The notes beneath the pieces are model-generated. The model was not told where the DNA came from and searched no databases. It saw nothing but the letters and a program-made list of their open reading frames with translations. From NCBI RefSeq assembly GCF_040719265.1, contig NZ_JBFDAH010000003.1, positions 246,241-310,240 of the forward strand: 64,000 bases of DNA, in the 5' to 3' direction. Of this stretch, positions 1 through 8,018 are shown piece after piece (positions within the stretch are counted from its first letter, which is position 1; each line of letters starts with the position of its first letter). This DNA is from Aliikangiella maris. GTDB lineage: Bacteria > Pseudomonadota > Gammaproteobacteria > Enterobacterales > Kangiellaceae. Both the position numbers and the translations under genes were made by a program.

Positions 1-556
1 AAATCATCTACTCAAGATACTCCCAATTATTACCGGTAGCTTATTGTTTTCTAGCAATAGCTTTGCTGGTGATGAAGCTGTAAATTGTCGAACAGAAACA
101 TTCGAAGTGCCCGTTTATGCGGGTTGGGCTTACTGTACTGCCTACTATGACAATAAATCCTATCCACTCAGTGAATATTTTTCGCGTTCGGAATCTGGGC
201 ATGAATATATTTCCGATTATATCCGCGATCAATATGGCACAATGCGAAATGTTGGTTGTTGGGCGAATGTTCCTTTTTCACACGTAGAAAGCATACCTGG
301 AAGAATTTGTGACCATACACCCAAGGCAAGTATAACTATTTATCGTCATGAAGGTTCAACCAGCATCACCGTTTATGTTAATGGCACCGATCGTGATGGT
401 CAAATTCAACTAAAAGAGTTATGGGTTAATGGCGTTAAAAAGTCATCTTCATCTTTTACCTCGCTCAGAAGCGCCGATACAAGCCTTTCCTATTCCCCAA
501 CCAGCAACAAACTCATCATTATGATCTTTAATAACTTGTGCTTTTATTTTAGGTAA
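1..556 (+). CDS. Truncated exported protein, 5' end outside the window
   Basis: An open frame enters from the left edge (first full codon at base 2) and ends at a stop at 554-556. The visible N-terminus reads like the core and cleavage region of a signal peptide (LLKILPIITGSLLFSSNSFA), so only a few codons are missing. The mature part is Cys-containing. Residues near 115-150 resemble an Ig-like strand pattern (VYVNGTDRDGQIQLKELWV) seen in secreted proteins. From about base 465 onward the frame runs antisense to RHS-like coding sequence, so the last roughly 30 residues are probably foreign and the true C-terminus has been lost. Product and function are not recognised. The TTG at 44 is not needed as a start because the frame continues upstream. 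Confidence 0.5.
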   Translation, partial: NHLLKILPIITGSLLFSSNSFAGDEAVNCRTETFEVPVYAGWAYCTAYYDNKSYPLSEYFSRSESGHEYISDYIRDQYGTMRNVGCWANVPFSHVESIPGRICDHTPKASITIYRHEGSTSITVYVNGTDRDGQIQLKELWVNGVKKSSSSFTSLRSADTSLSYSPTSNKLIIMIFNNLCFYFR

Positions 557-993
557 ATTTAAATGCCAGTCACCAAATGACAATGCATCTAATAAATAGC
601 GATTGCCAGCATAGACTCGGCTGATTGCCATTGAAATCTTGGAGTTTCCGGGTAACATAACATCATGACTTTCAAAACTAACATGCCCCATAGAGAGATC
701 GACATTTTCGCCTAACAATTGGGTTGTTTCTGAAGTAGGACCATCACAAATGTTTTGCAATGCTTTCAAATTTTGCGAAAAACTGTTGGCTAAAGTTGCA
801 GTTATCGAAGTAGACATACTTGAGTTAACAGCAACTTGCGAATCGCCATCAACCTCCCCGCCTTGATTTATTAATTTTTCACTTGCTAATTTTTCAATTT
901 GTAAAGTTTCGTTACCGTGATTAGTAGTTCGATCTTGTGCTGCAGATAAACTAACCATGCCACACAGACTTAAAAGCAAGAATATTTTTTCAT
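449..993 (-). pseudogene. N-terminal fragment of an RHS-repeat protein, frameshifted start
   Basis: The minus frame encodes the start region of an RHS/YD-repeat exported protein: a hydrophobic leader ending SLSAAQ, then a segment (LLGENVDLSMGHVSFESHDV, YAGNRYLLDALSFGDWHLNL) typical of the region before the YD repeats. No ATG lies in this frame. An ATG at 991-993 followed by six A gives a dead 8-codon frame. Seven A would give MKKIFLLLSLCGMVSLSAA, a normal signal peptide. The frame ends after about 176 residues where it meets the opposite-strand gene, far short of a complete RHS protein, which usually exceeds 1000 residues. Called a pseudogene fragment; the one-base loss could also be a sequencing error. 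Confidence 0.6.
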
Positions 994-1088
994 TGATAGG
1001 GTCTTTTTTAAATAATTTGCTTGTTTATTCAACTTACCACAATGAGTGCATTGACCATGTTTTTTAGTAAAATAATTCATACCCGTTC

Positions 1089-2075
1089 CTATTGAATAAC
1101 ATTACCATCTTCGTCGGTTTTTAATATTGGAGAGCCGAGAATATCCGTATGAATGTATTTTTTTTTTGGCAACTTCACCGCACTTTGAGTAATTTGACTA
1201 AATGCGGAACATGGTTCAGTTTGATTGCATGCACGAATCTTAAACTCATAGTTGCCCGTCGATAATTCGGTTAATTCATGTACCGTCATCTCAGTTTTAT
1301 TTTTAATCAATAGCCATTCGCCACCATTATAGCGTTGTTGTAAATCATAACTTGTTGCAAGTTCCACCACTTGCCAGCTAACCGAGAGGCGACCTATTGA
1401 ACGATTAGAGATAACGGGGGCTTCAGGTACAGCTGGTACCGGTGAGTTAGTAATTTCAACTACTTGAATGTCACTATAAATTGAACACTCTAATGCGGCA
1501 TTACAAGCACTAAGTCGAAAGGAATAACCCCCTGTCGCTAATTGTTCAAACTGATGCAAAAGTTCTGTGGTTGCATTTTTAATAATTACCCAAGCATCAT
1601 CGTTAAATTTTTGTTGCAAGTGATAATGTGTCGCGTCCGATACTGCAGGCCAACTAACCAGAACATTATTTTCAGCAGTTACTTCTACATTAAGTACCGT
1701 TGGTTTTTCGGGAATGGGCCATTTAAAGTGACGAGAACTTGAATGGGTTCAGAAAAAGCAGAGCATTCTTGCAAACGGTTACAGGCTTTTACACGGAAAT
1801 AATAACGACCAGATACTAACTGTGTTGAAAAATAAGCGGAGTTATTATCATTCGTGACATAATCAGTCAACTCACCATTAACCAATTGCATTTGTAAATT
1901 ATAATACTCGGAATCTCCAACAGCAGACCGACTAATCGAAAGATTACCATCGGTGCTATCTGGTGCAGATAAATTGCTCGGTACATCAGGAACTGCAACT
2001 GGATCGCTCAAACTTGTATTCACCACAGTAGAATATTCAGAACACTCATTTAATCGATTACATGCTCTTTTATGT
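1089..2075 (-). pseudogene. Fibronectin-III/RHS fragment, frameshifted and truncated at both ends
   Basis: Two minus-strand frames together encode at least three fibronectin type III-like repeats, each ending in a pattern like YYFRVKACNRLQECSAFS. They are followed by YIHTDILGSPILKTDEDGN, which matches the conserved start of an RHS core (HTDLLGSP). The frames join near 1717: the upstream frame ends LNGPF and the downstream one continues PEKPTVLNVEV, consistent with loss of one base in a CCC run. The frame stops at 1089 just after the RHS motif, before the expected YD repeats. At the other end the repeat begins mid-domain near 2075 (HKRACNRLNECSEYS) with a stop just upstream. It is a remnant of a large exported RHS gene. 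Confidence 0.6.
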
Positions 2076-2243
2076 GACTTAGATCATATAATTTTGGGTA
2101 ACACTCGCATTGCTTTATACCGAAGAGAAATTTTTTTAATATTATTGGCTTACTATTGCGCTTTTAGCCCCGATAAAAAACAACAAATTTAATTTTAAAT
2201 TCGGCACTAGCATCTTGTGTAGTATGAGCTAAAAAATATCAAG
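2076..2243. other. Non-coding remainder beside the RHS remnants
   Basis: AT-rich sequence between the broken fibronectin repeat and the terminator of the protease gene. Short frames on both strands have no recognisable start or homology. It may be further decayed RHS sequence. Confidence 0.3.
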
Positions 2244-2276
2244 AAAAAAAGAAGAAGAGACTCCTCTCTTCTTCTT
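2244..2276 (-). terminator. Rho-independent terminator of the protease gene
   Basis: A perfect 12-bp stem (arms 2249-2260 and 2265-2276, loop CTCC) is followed on the minus strand by a run of T (A run 2244-2250 on the plus strand). It lies about 25 bases after the stop of the minus-strand protease gene. Confidence 0.8.
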
Positions 2277-2299
2277 ATTCAAAAAACAAGCAATCAATA

Positions 2300-4528
2300 T
2301 TACTGCGCTTTTGTTGCTTCTATTTTTAATGTGACATCTGAAGCAGCACTATAACCACGAACATCAATATACCAAGTATCAGCCTCTGGGTTAGTAAAGT
2401 TACAACTTTCTGAGTTACCACTTTTATAAGGACGACAGTCATAAGAAGTAAGTGTTGAAGCAGCACCTTTGCGGACATACAAATCAGCGTCCCCACTTCC
2501 ACCGGAAATACTCACATTTAAACTTGTATAACCGGCTGATAAAACTTGAGTAAATCGAGCCCATTCTCCACTAGCAATTGAACTGATATTCTCGGTGCGA
2601 TTAATCGGATCACCACCGGTTCCATTTTCGGTAAATTTACCAACCAAACTCACGCCAGAGAAATTACTATAGGCTTTTAATCGAATGTAATAAGTTCCGC
2701 CAGTTTCGGTGCCAGTACATGACTCATTATTACCACCTTTATAAGGACGGCAATCATAACTGGTATCTGTTGGTTTAGCGCCAAACTTAACATAGAGATC
2801 TGCATCACCACTCCCTCCACTAATATCAAATTGAATACCAGTGGCACCTGAAGGAACATCCATAGTGTAGTTGAGTTCTTCACCACTTGAAGCAGAAAGA
2901 TTATTAACAGGAATACCATTTTTCAGCACACTGGGATCAGAACCATCACTAACGGTCAAATTTTTATTAACGGTATTTGTCGCACCTTCGTTATCGGTCA
3001 CCGTTAGTGCAACATTATAACTGCCACTTAACGAGTAATTATGGGTTGGATTAGCAATAGACGATGTATTATTATCACCAAAATTCCAAGAGTAACTCAC
3101 TACGCTACCATCAGGGTCGCTAGATTTATCGGTAAAAGTAGCAGTTAGTTGATTGGTCGTCACTGAAAAGTCAGCAACGGGCACTTTGTTACCACCGGTA
3201 TTATCGCTTCCATCAGGAATACCATTTGGGAAAAAGCTGCTGACTTGTGGCCATATTTTAGAGATTAATGCGCCACGATTTAAATCAGATGTACACGAAG
3301 AGCCATTACCGAGATGATGTAATGCGACAACTTTATGAGAGCTGCGTGCTAAAACAGGTGAACCTGAACTTCCACCAATAGTATCACATTTATAACCTGC
3401 ATCAGTATTATTGCCCATTCCATCAGTAACCGCTTGATCTATTCGGCAAACATTCCCCGAATTTTGATCACTTTCGATCGCCAACTCTTTTGGATTACCC
3501 GAACCATGTTGCGGAATATAAATTTCTTCTCCTACGGTTAATGCACGCGGGTCAAGTCCTAAATTCCCAAACGAAGATAAGCTTGAAAAATTATTTACCG
3601 TATATAATGTATAGTCGAGTATTGCATCGGTTTTTAACATGGATGCACCTGAAACTTTAACAATATTCGACTCATTGGTCGAACCGCCACAGCTAGTTCT
3701 TTGGTAATTGAACCATGACTCTGATCCCTTAATTTCCGAATCTGTTTTATTACAGTGATTATTTGTAAACATTCGGTTTTCATTACCAACTCGCCAAGCG
3801 GTACAAACACTTCCTGTTCCTGTAAAAAACTTAGCAACCGCTTTTGAGCGAGCAAACTCGGTTGGATGAGAGTTTTCATAACAGATTGCATCTTGTCGCT
3901 GGTTAGATCCACAAGTTGACTTAATAGAATGAAGAGCTTCATAAATCTTTTCTTCCGAGTAACCTTCGAGATAACTATCTACTACGACTCCATGCTGTGG
4001 CCTCCATACACTACCTGCTGGCACATGCAATCGAATGACCGCAGTATCCCCAAAAATAGAAATACTGGAAAAACTTTTTCTACCATCATCACCTGACTCA
4101 ACGCTATAAGTCAGATCATCTTTTTCATTATTGGCGTAACGGTAACTTTCTGTTCCCGATCTGTTAGATACAGTAACATAAGCACCATCAGGTATTTCAA
4201 ATTGACTAAAGTGGGGTTTAATTAATCCGGCGCCAGGCACTTGAATTTTTTGCGTGACAATCTTTGTACTGCCATCATTTAACGATGATATAAGGCTATT
4301 TTCTAAATTGAGAGTAACACTTATATTTTTACGCTCGGCAATTTTTGTCTGGCTAGACTGTTGCAACGATTCTTTCAACGTTAAAGCGTTTGAGTGGTTT
4401 AATAATTCAGACAGATTATTGCTACTTGCATTACTAGCACTAACTGATAAAGACAAGCCTACACACACCGACATTACGGTTTTTGCAACTTGCCTAGCTA
4501 TGGGACAATGAGATTTAACTAAATGCAT
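2300..4528 (-). CDS. Secreted trypsin-like serine protease with PKD and two PPC domains
   Basis: 742 residues. A signal peptide (about 1-35, ending SASNASS) indicates export. A trypsin-like catalytic domain resembling lysyl endopeptidases follows: His in FTNNHCN (about residue 257), Asp in DAILDYTLY (about 304) and Ser in GGSSGSPV (about 386). Several Cys residues suggest disulfides. A PKD domain (about 440-530, SWNFGDNN and VTDNEGATN) and two tandem pre-peptidase C-terminal (PPC) domains follow. Both PPC domains carry GGSGDADLYV and a SYDCRPYK motif. PPC domains of secreted bacterial proteases are often removed after export. The ATG at 4528 has a GGAG seven bases upstream. The gene is monocistronic with a strong terminator. 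It probably degrades external protein; the substrate is unknown. Confidence 0.9.
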   Translation of the reverse strand: MHLVKSHCPIARQVAKTVMSVCVGLSLSVSASNASSNNLSELLNHSNALTLKESLQQSSQTKIAERKNISVTLNLENSLISSLNDGSTKIVTQKIQVPGAGLIKPHFSQFEIPDGAYVTVSNRSGTESYRYANNEKDDLTYSVESGDDGRKSFSSISIFGDTAVIRLHVPAGSVWRPQHGVVVDSYLEGYSEEKIYEALHSIKSTCGSNQRQDAICYENSHPTEFARSKAVAKFFTGTGSVCTAWRVGNENRMFTNNHCNKTDSEIKGSESWFNYQRTSCGGSTNESNIVKVSGASMLKTDAILDYTLYTVNNFSSLSSFGNLGLDPRALTVGEEIYIPQHGSGNPKELAIESDQNSGNVCRIDQAVTDGMGNNTDAGYKCDTIGGSSGSPVLARSSHKVVALHHLGNGSSCTSDLNRGALISKIWPQVSSFFPNGIPDGSDNTGGNKVPVADFSVTTNQLTATFTDKSSDPDGSVVSYSWNFGDNNTSSIANPTHNYSLSGSYNVALTVTDNEGATNTVNKNLTVSDGSDPSVLKNGIPVNNLSASSGEELNYTMDVPSGATGIQFDISGGSGDADLYVKFGAKPTDTSYDCRPYKGGNNESCTGTETGGTYYIRLKAYSNFSGVSLVGKFTENGTGGDPINRTENISSIASGEWARFTQVLSAGYTSLNVSISGGSGDADLYVRKGAASTLTSYDCRPYKSGNSESCNFTNPEADTWYIDVRGYSAASDVTLKIEATKAQ

Positions 4529-4913
4529 TTTTTATCTCCAGATTAATAATCTTGGTAAACACTGCTTATAGGTATAATTAACATAGTGATTGCTTTTCAT
4601 CTCATAAAAACCTTTTGCGTAAATTTAAGAGATTAGAAAGTCAACCCAGATAATGTAGATGATTAGGATTTTGAATAATATGAAAAATAAACAATTGAGT
4701 TTTAGTACCACCGGTTAATTAATAGTTTTTTTTCGTTCTGTTAAGCAGGTCATATTCTACAATTTACTTGATGTAATTCGCTGTATTATTAGGTAAATCT
4801 TATAGAGAGTTTAGTTTCACTTGATCTTCACCTTAATTTATTGTTATTGAATAGTCTGAATATGCTATATATGACTTTTAATTTCATGAATAATGGAAAA
4901 GAGGAATAGTGAA
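4529..4913. other. Intergenic region between divergent genes
   Basis: About 385 bases of AT-rich sequence that must hold the promoters of the minus-strand protease and the plus-strand small exported protein. No clear sigma-70 pair, operator or RNA structure was identified. Confidence 0.3.
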
Positions 4914-5390
4914 ATGATTAAGAATAAGCGAGTCAACAATCTGGTAATATGCTTTTTAGTCTTATTTAATTCTCCGAATATTAATGCTTCGCCTGAACGC
5001 TATTGCGATTTTGATTGCACACTAGATAGACATTTAAAAGCAATTCAACAAAAGGATTTTGAGTTATTCAGCTCAACACTTACACAAGGAGAGCGTCTTA
5101 CTTTTATTTTACCTAATGGTAAGTTTTCTGAAGATATTCAGTCGTATAAAAAATTACTTAAAAACTGGTTTGCAACAGATGGTTGGACGTTTTCAACTAA
5201 AGTCATTGCTATTGAGAAAACCAAGGAAATGGTAAGTGCTTTACTATTAGTCAGTTATGATGAGCTAGAAAGAAATGGTAAACCATATCATCTCGATCAC
5301 TATTTGAGTTTGGTATTTAAAAAGGAAAATGGACACTGGGGATTAGTGCATGATCAAAATACTAAGACATCGCTTAAAAAGTCGAATTAG
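4914..5390 (+). CDS. Small exported protein, possibly NTF2/SnoaL-like
   Basis: 158 residues from the ATG at 4914. An upstream in-frame ATG at 4893 exists, but GAGG at about 4900-4904 is well placed for the later start, and this gives a compact signal peptide (MIKNKR, a hydrophobic stretch, then INASPERY). The mature protein is about 135 residues. The pattern of an N-terminal helix (LDRHLKAIQQKDFELF), a short middle and C-terminal strands (HYLSLVFKKENGHWGLVHDQ) resembles small NTF2/SnoaL-like folds, including the common ending in which a Trp follows a glycine turn. Two Cys residues near the mature N-terminus (YCDFDC) may pair. No catalytic residues can be assigned. The fold call is an impression; the function is unknown. 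Confidence 0.65.
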   Translation: MIKNKRVNNLVICFLVLFNSPNINASPERYCDFDCTLDRHLKAIQQKDFELFSSTLTQGERLTFILPNGKFSEDIQSYKKLLKNWFATDGWTFSTKVIAIEKTKEMVSALLLVSYDELERNGKPYHLDHYLSLVFKKENGHWGLVHDQNTKTSLKKSN

Positions 5391-5808
5391 TCAACCAGAC
5401 ATATCAGTTTTTTTAGATTCATTTAATTATTATTTGCTTAAAATTACGCTCTTATAAATAGCTTTGTAAGAGCTTCATTAGTTTGTATAAATAATACCTA
5501 ATAATATTTTGCCTATCTTCTGGCTTTATAAACTGGTAAGAGATTAGTGTCTTGAGCTAAAACTGGTCTAACCTTTCGTTGCTAAAAGTTCTATTCTAAA
5601 GTAAAGATTATCCTCTTATACCGCACTATTACTTAATCTAACGATCTATTTTCATGCTTGTATTTACCCTAAGACAAAATTAAAAACTTGAATTTAAATA
5701 AATTTTTAAGATAATAGCGCTGTTATTATCGAATCAATTTTCGCTGATTAATAACTGGATAACTGGATAACTGGATTTTAAGTCGTTTTATATGGAGAGC
5801 ATAGCAAG
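5391..5808. other. Intergenic region with hairpin, dyad and small tandem repeat
   Basis: The stretch holds a 7-bp hairpin (5448-5454 with 5467-5473) that may end the upstream transcript, although it lacks a T run. It also holds a dyad GATAATA-N7-TATTATC at 5710-5730 that could be an operator of the S9 peptidase, and about three copies of AACTGGAT near 5748-5775. Nothing else was recognised. Confidence 0.35.
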
Positions 5809-7821
5809 ATGCTAGTATTAAATACCATTTCAAATAAATTTTTATTGGGATTAACATTATTAATTTCATTTTCTTTAAATGCCAATACAGATTCAACCAA
5901 GCAACCGATACCGCACACGATAGAAGATTTCGCTCAATTACCTGGCGCAAGAAATGCGCAGATTTCTCCAGACGGAAAGCATTTTGCACTAGTTTTCCGT
6001 AGTGAAGGCGAAGAAAAGTTAGCAATATTTCAAACTGATGATAATACTCTGAAGAGTGTATTTTATGTGAGAGGAATAAGACGGAGTGTTGGTGATGTTA
6101 ACTGGGTAACTAATGAAAGGCTTGTTTATGGGGTTAATGAAAACTATGCATGGGATAGATCTTTAAGGGATACAGGTGAATTAATTGCCGTCAATGTTGA
6201 TGGTTCTTTTCATAAAATGATTTTTGGTTATAAATCAGGTCAACAGCAATTGGGTAGTAATTTAAAGCGAAAGCAAGCAGATTATGGACATCATGAAATT
6301 ATTGATTTATTAGAAGGTGATGATAAGCATATATTAATTATTTTTTACCCATGGAAATTATCTGGGAATGTTTGGCGAACAAATATTGACATTACACCTG
6401 CAGTATACAAATTGAACATTTATTCTGGGAAAAGAAGATTTGTGACTCGGCTTAACGTCCCGCTAGCAACTGCTATTACTGATACTAAAGGTAAAGTTAG
6501 ATTTGCGGTTGGTGAAGATAAAGAAGGAGATGAAGTCGTCTCTTACCGGGAAAAAGAAGAAGATGAATGGCAAAACTTTAAGATTCCTGGATTTAAAGGT
6601 AAGTATCTTGAGCCATTGAGTTTTACAAAGGATAATAAAGGTGTTTATGTCTCGGCAAGAATTAACAATGGTACTCGAGCTTTATTTGAAGTAAATCTTA
6701 AAGATCGTTCATTTAGTCAATTGTTTCATGATCCGCAGGTTGATCCTACAATTTTTATTAAAGACTACTCTAAACGAAGAGTTGTAGCTGTTGGTACCGA
6801 ATTGGCATTACCTGATTATCATTACCTAGATAAAAAAGATCCAAAAGCAAAGTTACATGCAGGATTATTAGAAGCATTTCCAGGCTATGATGTAGTAATA
6901 ACCAGTTCTACAAAAGATGGAAAAAACAGCATTATATTTGTTTACTCAGATAAAAACTCTGGAGATTACTATCTATTTAACTCTGCAACCTATGAAGCTA
7001 AACATTTAATGTCCAAACATGCTTGGCTTGATCCCAAGTTAATGGCTTCAATGAAAGCAATTACCATTCAAACGAGGGATAAAAAAGAAATTAGTGCCTA
7101 TTTGACTGCGGCAAATCATCAACAAAAGCAATTACCTCTGATTGTAATGCCTCATGGTGGTCCTCACGGTGTACGAGATTACTGGGGTTATGATTGGGAA
7201 GTTCAGCTACTCGCTTCTAAAGGTTACGCTGTCCTTCAGGTTAATTATCGAGGGAGTGGCGGATTTGGTTATGCATTTGAGCAATCTGGTTATGGAAAAT
7301 GGGGAACACTTATGCAAGATGATGTTACCGATGCAACTTTAGCCATGATAGAACAAGGAATTGCAGATAAAAATAAGATTTGCATTTATGGTGCAAGTTA
7401 CGGTGGCTATGCCGCTTTGATGGGAGCTGTACGTGAACCAGATTTATATAAATGCACTATCGGCTCAGTAGGAGTGTATGATTTACCCATGATGTTTGAA
7501 GAGGGAGATATTGCTGATAGTAGAAGTGGGTTAAATTATTTGAAAAAGGTTCTTGGTACCAACGTTGATGATCAAAAAGCTCGTTCACCTGTTTATAATG
7601 TTGACAAGATAAAAGCAAATATTCTGCTAATTCATGGAAAACAAGATGAACGAGTTCCAATTGAACAAGCAGAAGCATTAATGGATGCTTTAGATGATAT
7701 CGATAAAAAGTATGAATGGCTCAAGTTGGTTAATGAAGGTCATGGATATTACGATGTAAAAAGTCGTATTAAAGTTTATCGTAAAATTATTGATTTTCTA
7801 GATAGAAATATCGGTAGTTAA
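5809..7821 (+). CDS. S9 family prolyl oligopeptidase-like peptidase
   Basis: 670 residues with an N-terminal signal-like segment (LLGLTLLISFSLNANT), so probably periplasmic or secreted. The first 400 residues carry beta-propeller-like repeats (ISPDGKHFALVF, VNWVTNERLVYGV). The C-terminal alpha/beta hydrolase domain begins near LPLIVMPHGGPHGVRDYWGY and has the S9 nucleophile motif GASYGG (Ser about 530), an Asp in GKQDERVP (about 612) and a His in NEGHGYYD (about 645). The family cleaves peptides, often after proline or at N-terminal dipeptides; specificity cannot be read here. GGAGAG lies ten bases before the ATG. It stands alone, with stem-loops after its stop. Confidence 0.88.
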   Translation: MLVLNTISNKFLLGLTLLISFSLNANTDSTKQPIPHTIEDFAQLPGARNAQISPDGKHFALVFRSEGEEKLAIFQTDDNTLKSVFYVRGIRRSVGDVNWVTNERLVYGVNENYAWDRSLRDTGELIAVNVDGSFHKMIFGYKSGQQQLGSNLKRKQADYGHHEIIDLLEGDDKHILIIFYPWKLSGNVWRTNIDITPAVYKLNIYSGKRRFVTRLNVPLATAITDTKGKVRFAVGEDKEGDEVVSYREKEEDEWQNFKIPGFKGKYLEPLSFTKDNKGVYVSARINNGTRALFEVNLKDRSFSQLFHDPQVDPTIFIKDYSKRRVVAVGTELALPDYHYLDKKDPKAKLHAGLLEAFPGYDVVITSSTKDGKNSIIFVYSDKNSGDYYLFNSATYEAKHLMSKHAWLDPKLMASMKAITIQTRDKKEISAYLTAANHQQKQLPLIVMPHGGPHGVRDYWGYDWEVQLLASKGYAVLQVNYRGSGGFGYAFEQSGYGKWGTLMQDDVTDATLAMIEQGIADKNKICIYGASYGGYAALMGAVREPDLYKCTIGSVGVYDLPMMFEEGDIADSRSGLNYLKKVLGTNVDDQKARSPVYNVDKIKANILLIHGKQDERVPIEQAEALMDALDDIDKKYEWLKLVNEGHGYYDVKSRIKVYRKIIDFLDRNIGS

Positions 7822-7849
7822 ACAAACGATAAAATGATGATTTTTTGGC

Positions 7850-7996
7850 AGATAAAATCAAGTGCATTGTAGTAAAAAATTATCTGCACTTGATTGGTAT
7901 ACAGAAACAAAGTTGCTTTTAATTTGAAAGCACTTAAACCGTTAAACTAACAAAAATAACACAAAGCTGATCTATTCAAATCAAAAATAGATCAGC
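7850..7996. terminator. Paired stem-loops between convergent genes
   Basis: Two dyads lie in the gap between the S9 peptidase (plus) and the large surface protein (minus). One has 11-bp arms 7856-7866 and 7885-7895, overlapped by an alternative CAGATAA/TTATCTG stem. The other has 11-bp arms 7966-7976 and 7986-7996. Neither has a strong T run. A bidirectional terminator is the likely role. Confidence 0.4.
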
Positions 7997-8018
7997 GCTT
8001 AAGTGACTTAGCCAATAA

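Noticed and set aside
1953..2192. 79-codon plus-strand frame in the RHS remnant region
   Set aside because: It is antisense to a fibronectin repeat, with no start signal and a low-complexity tail.
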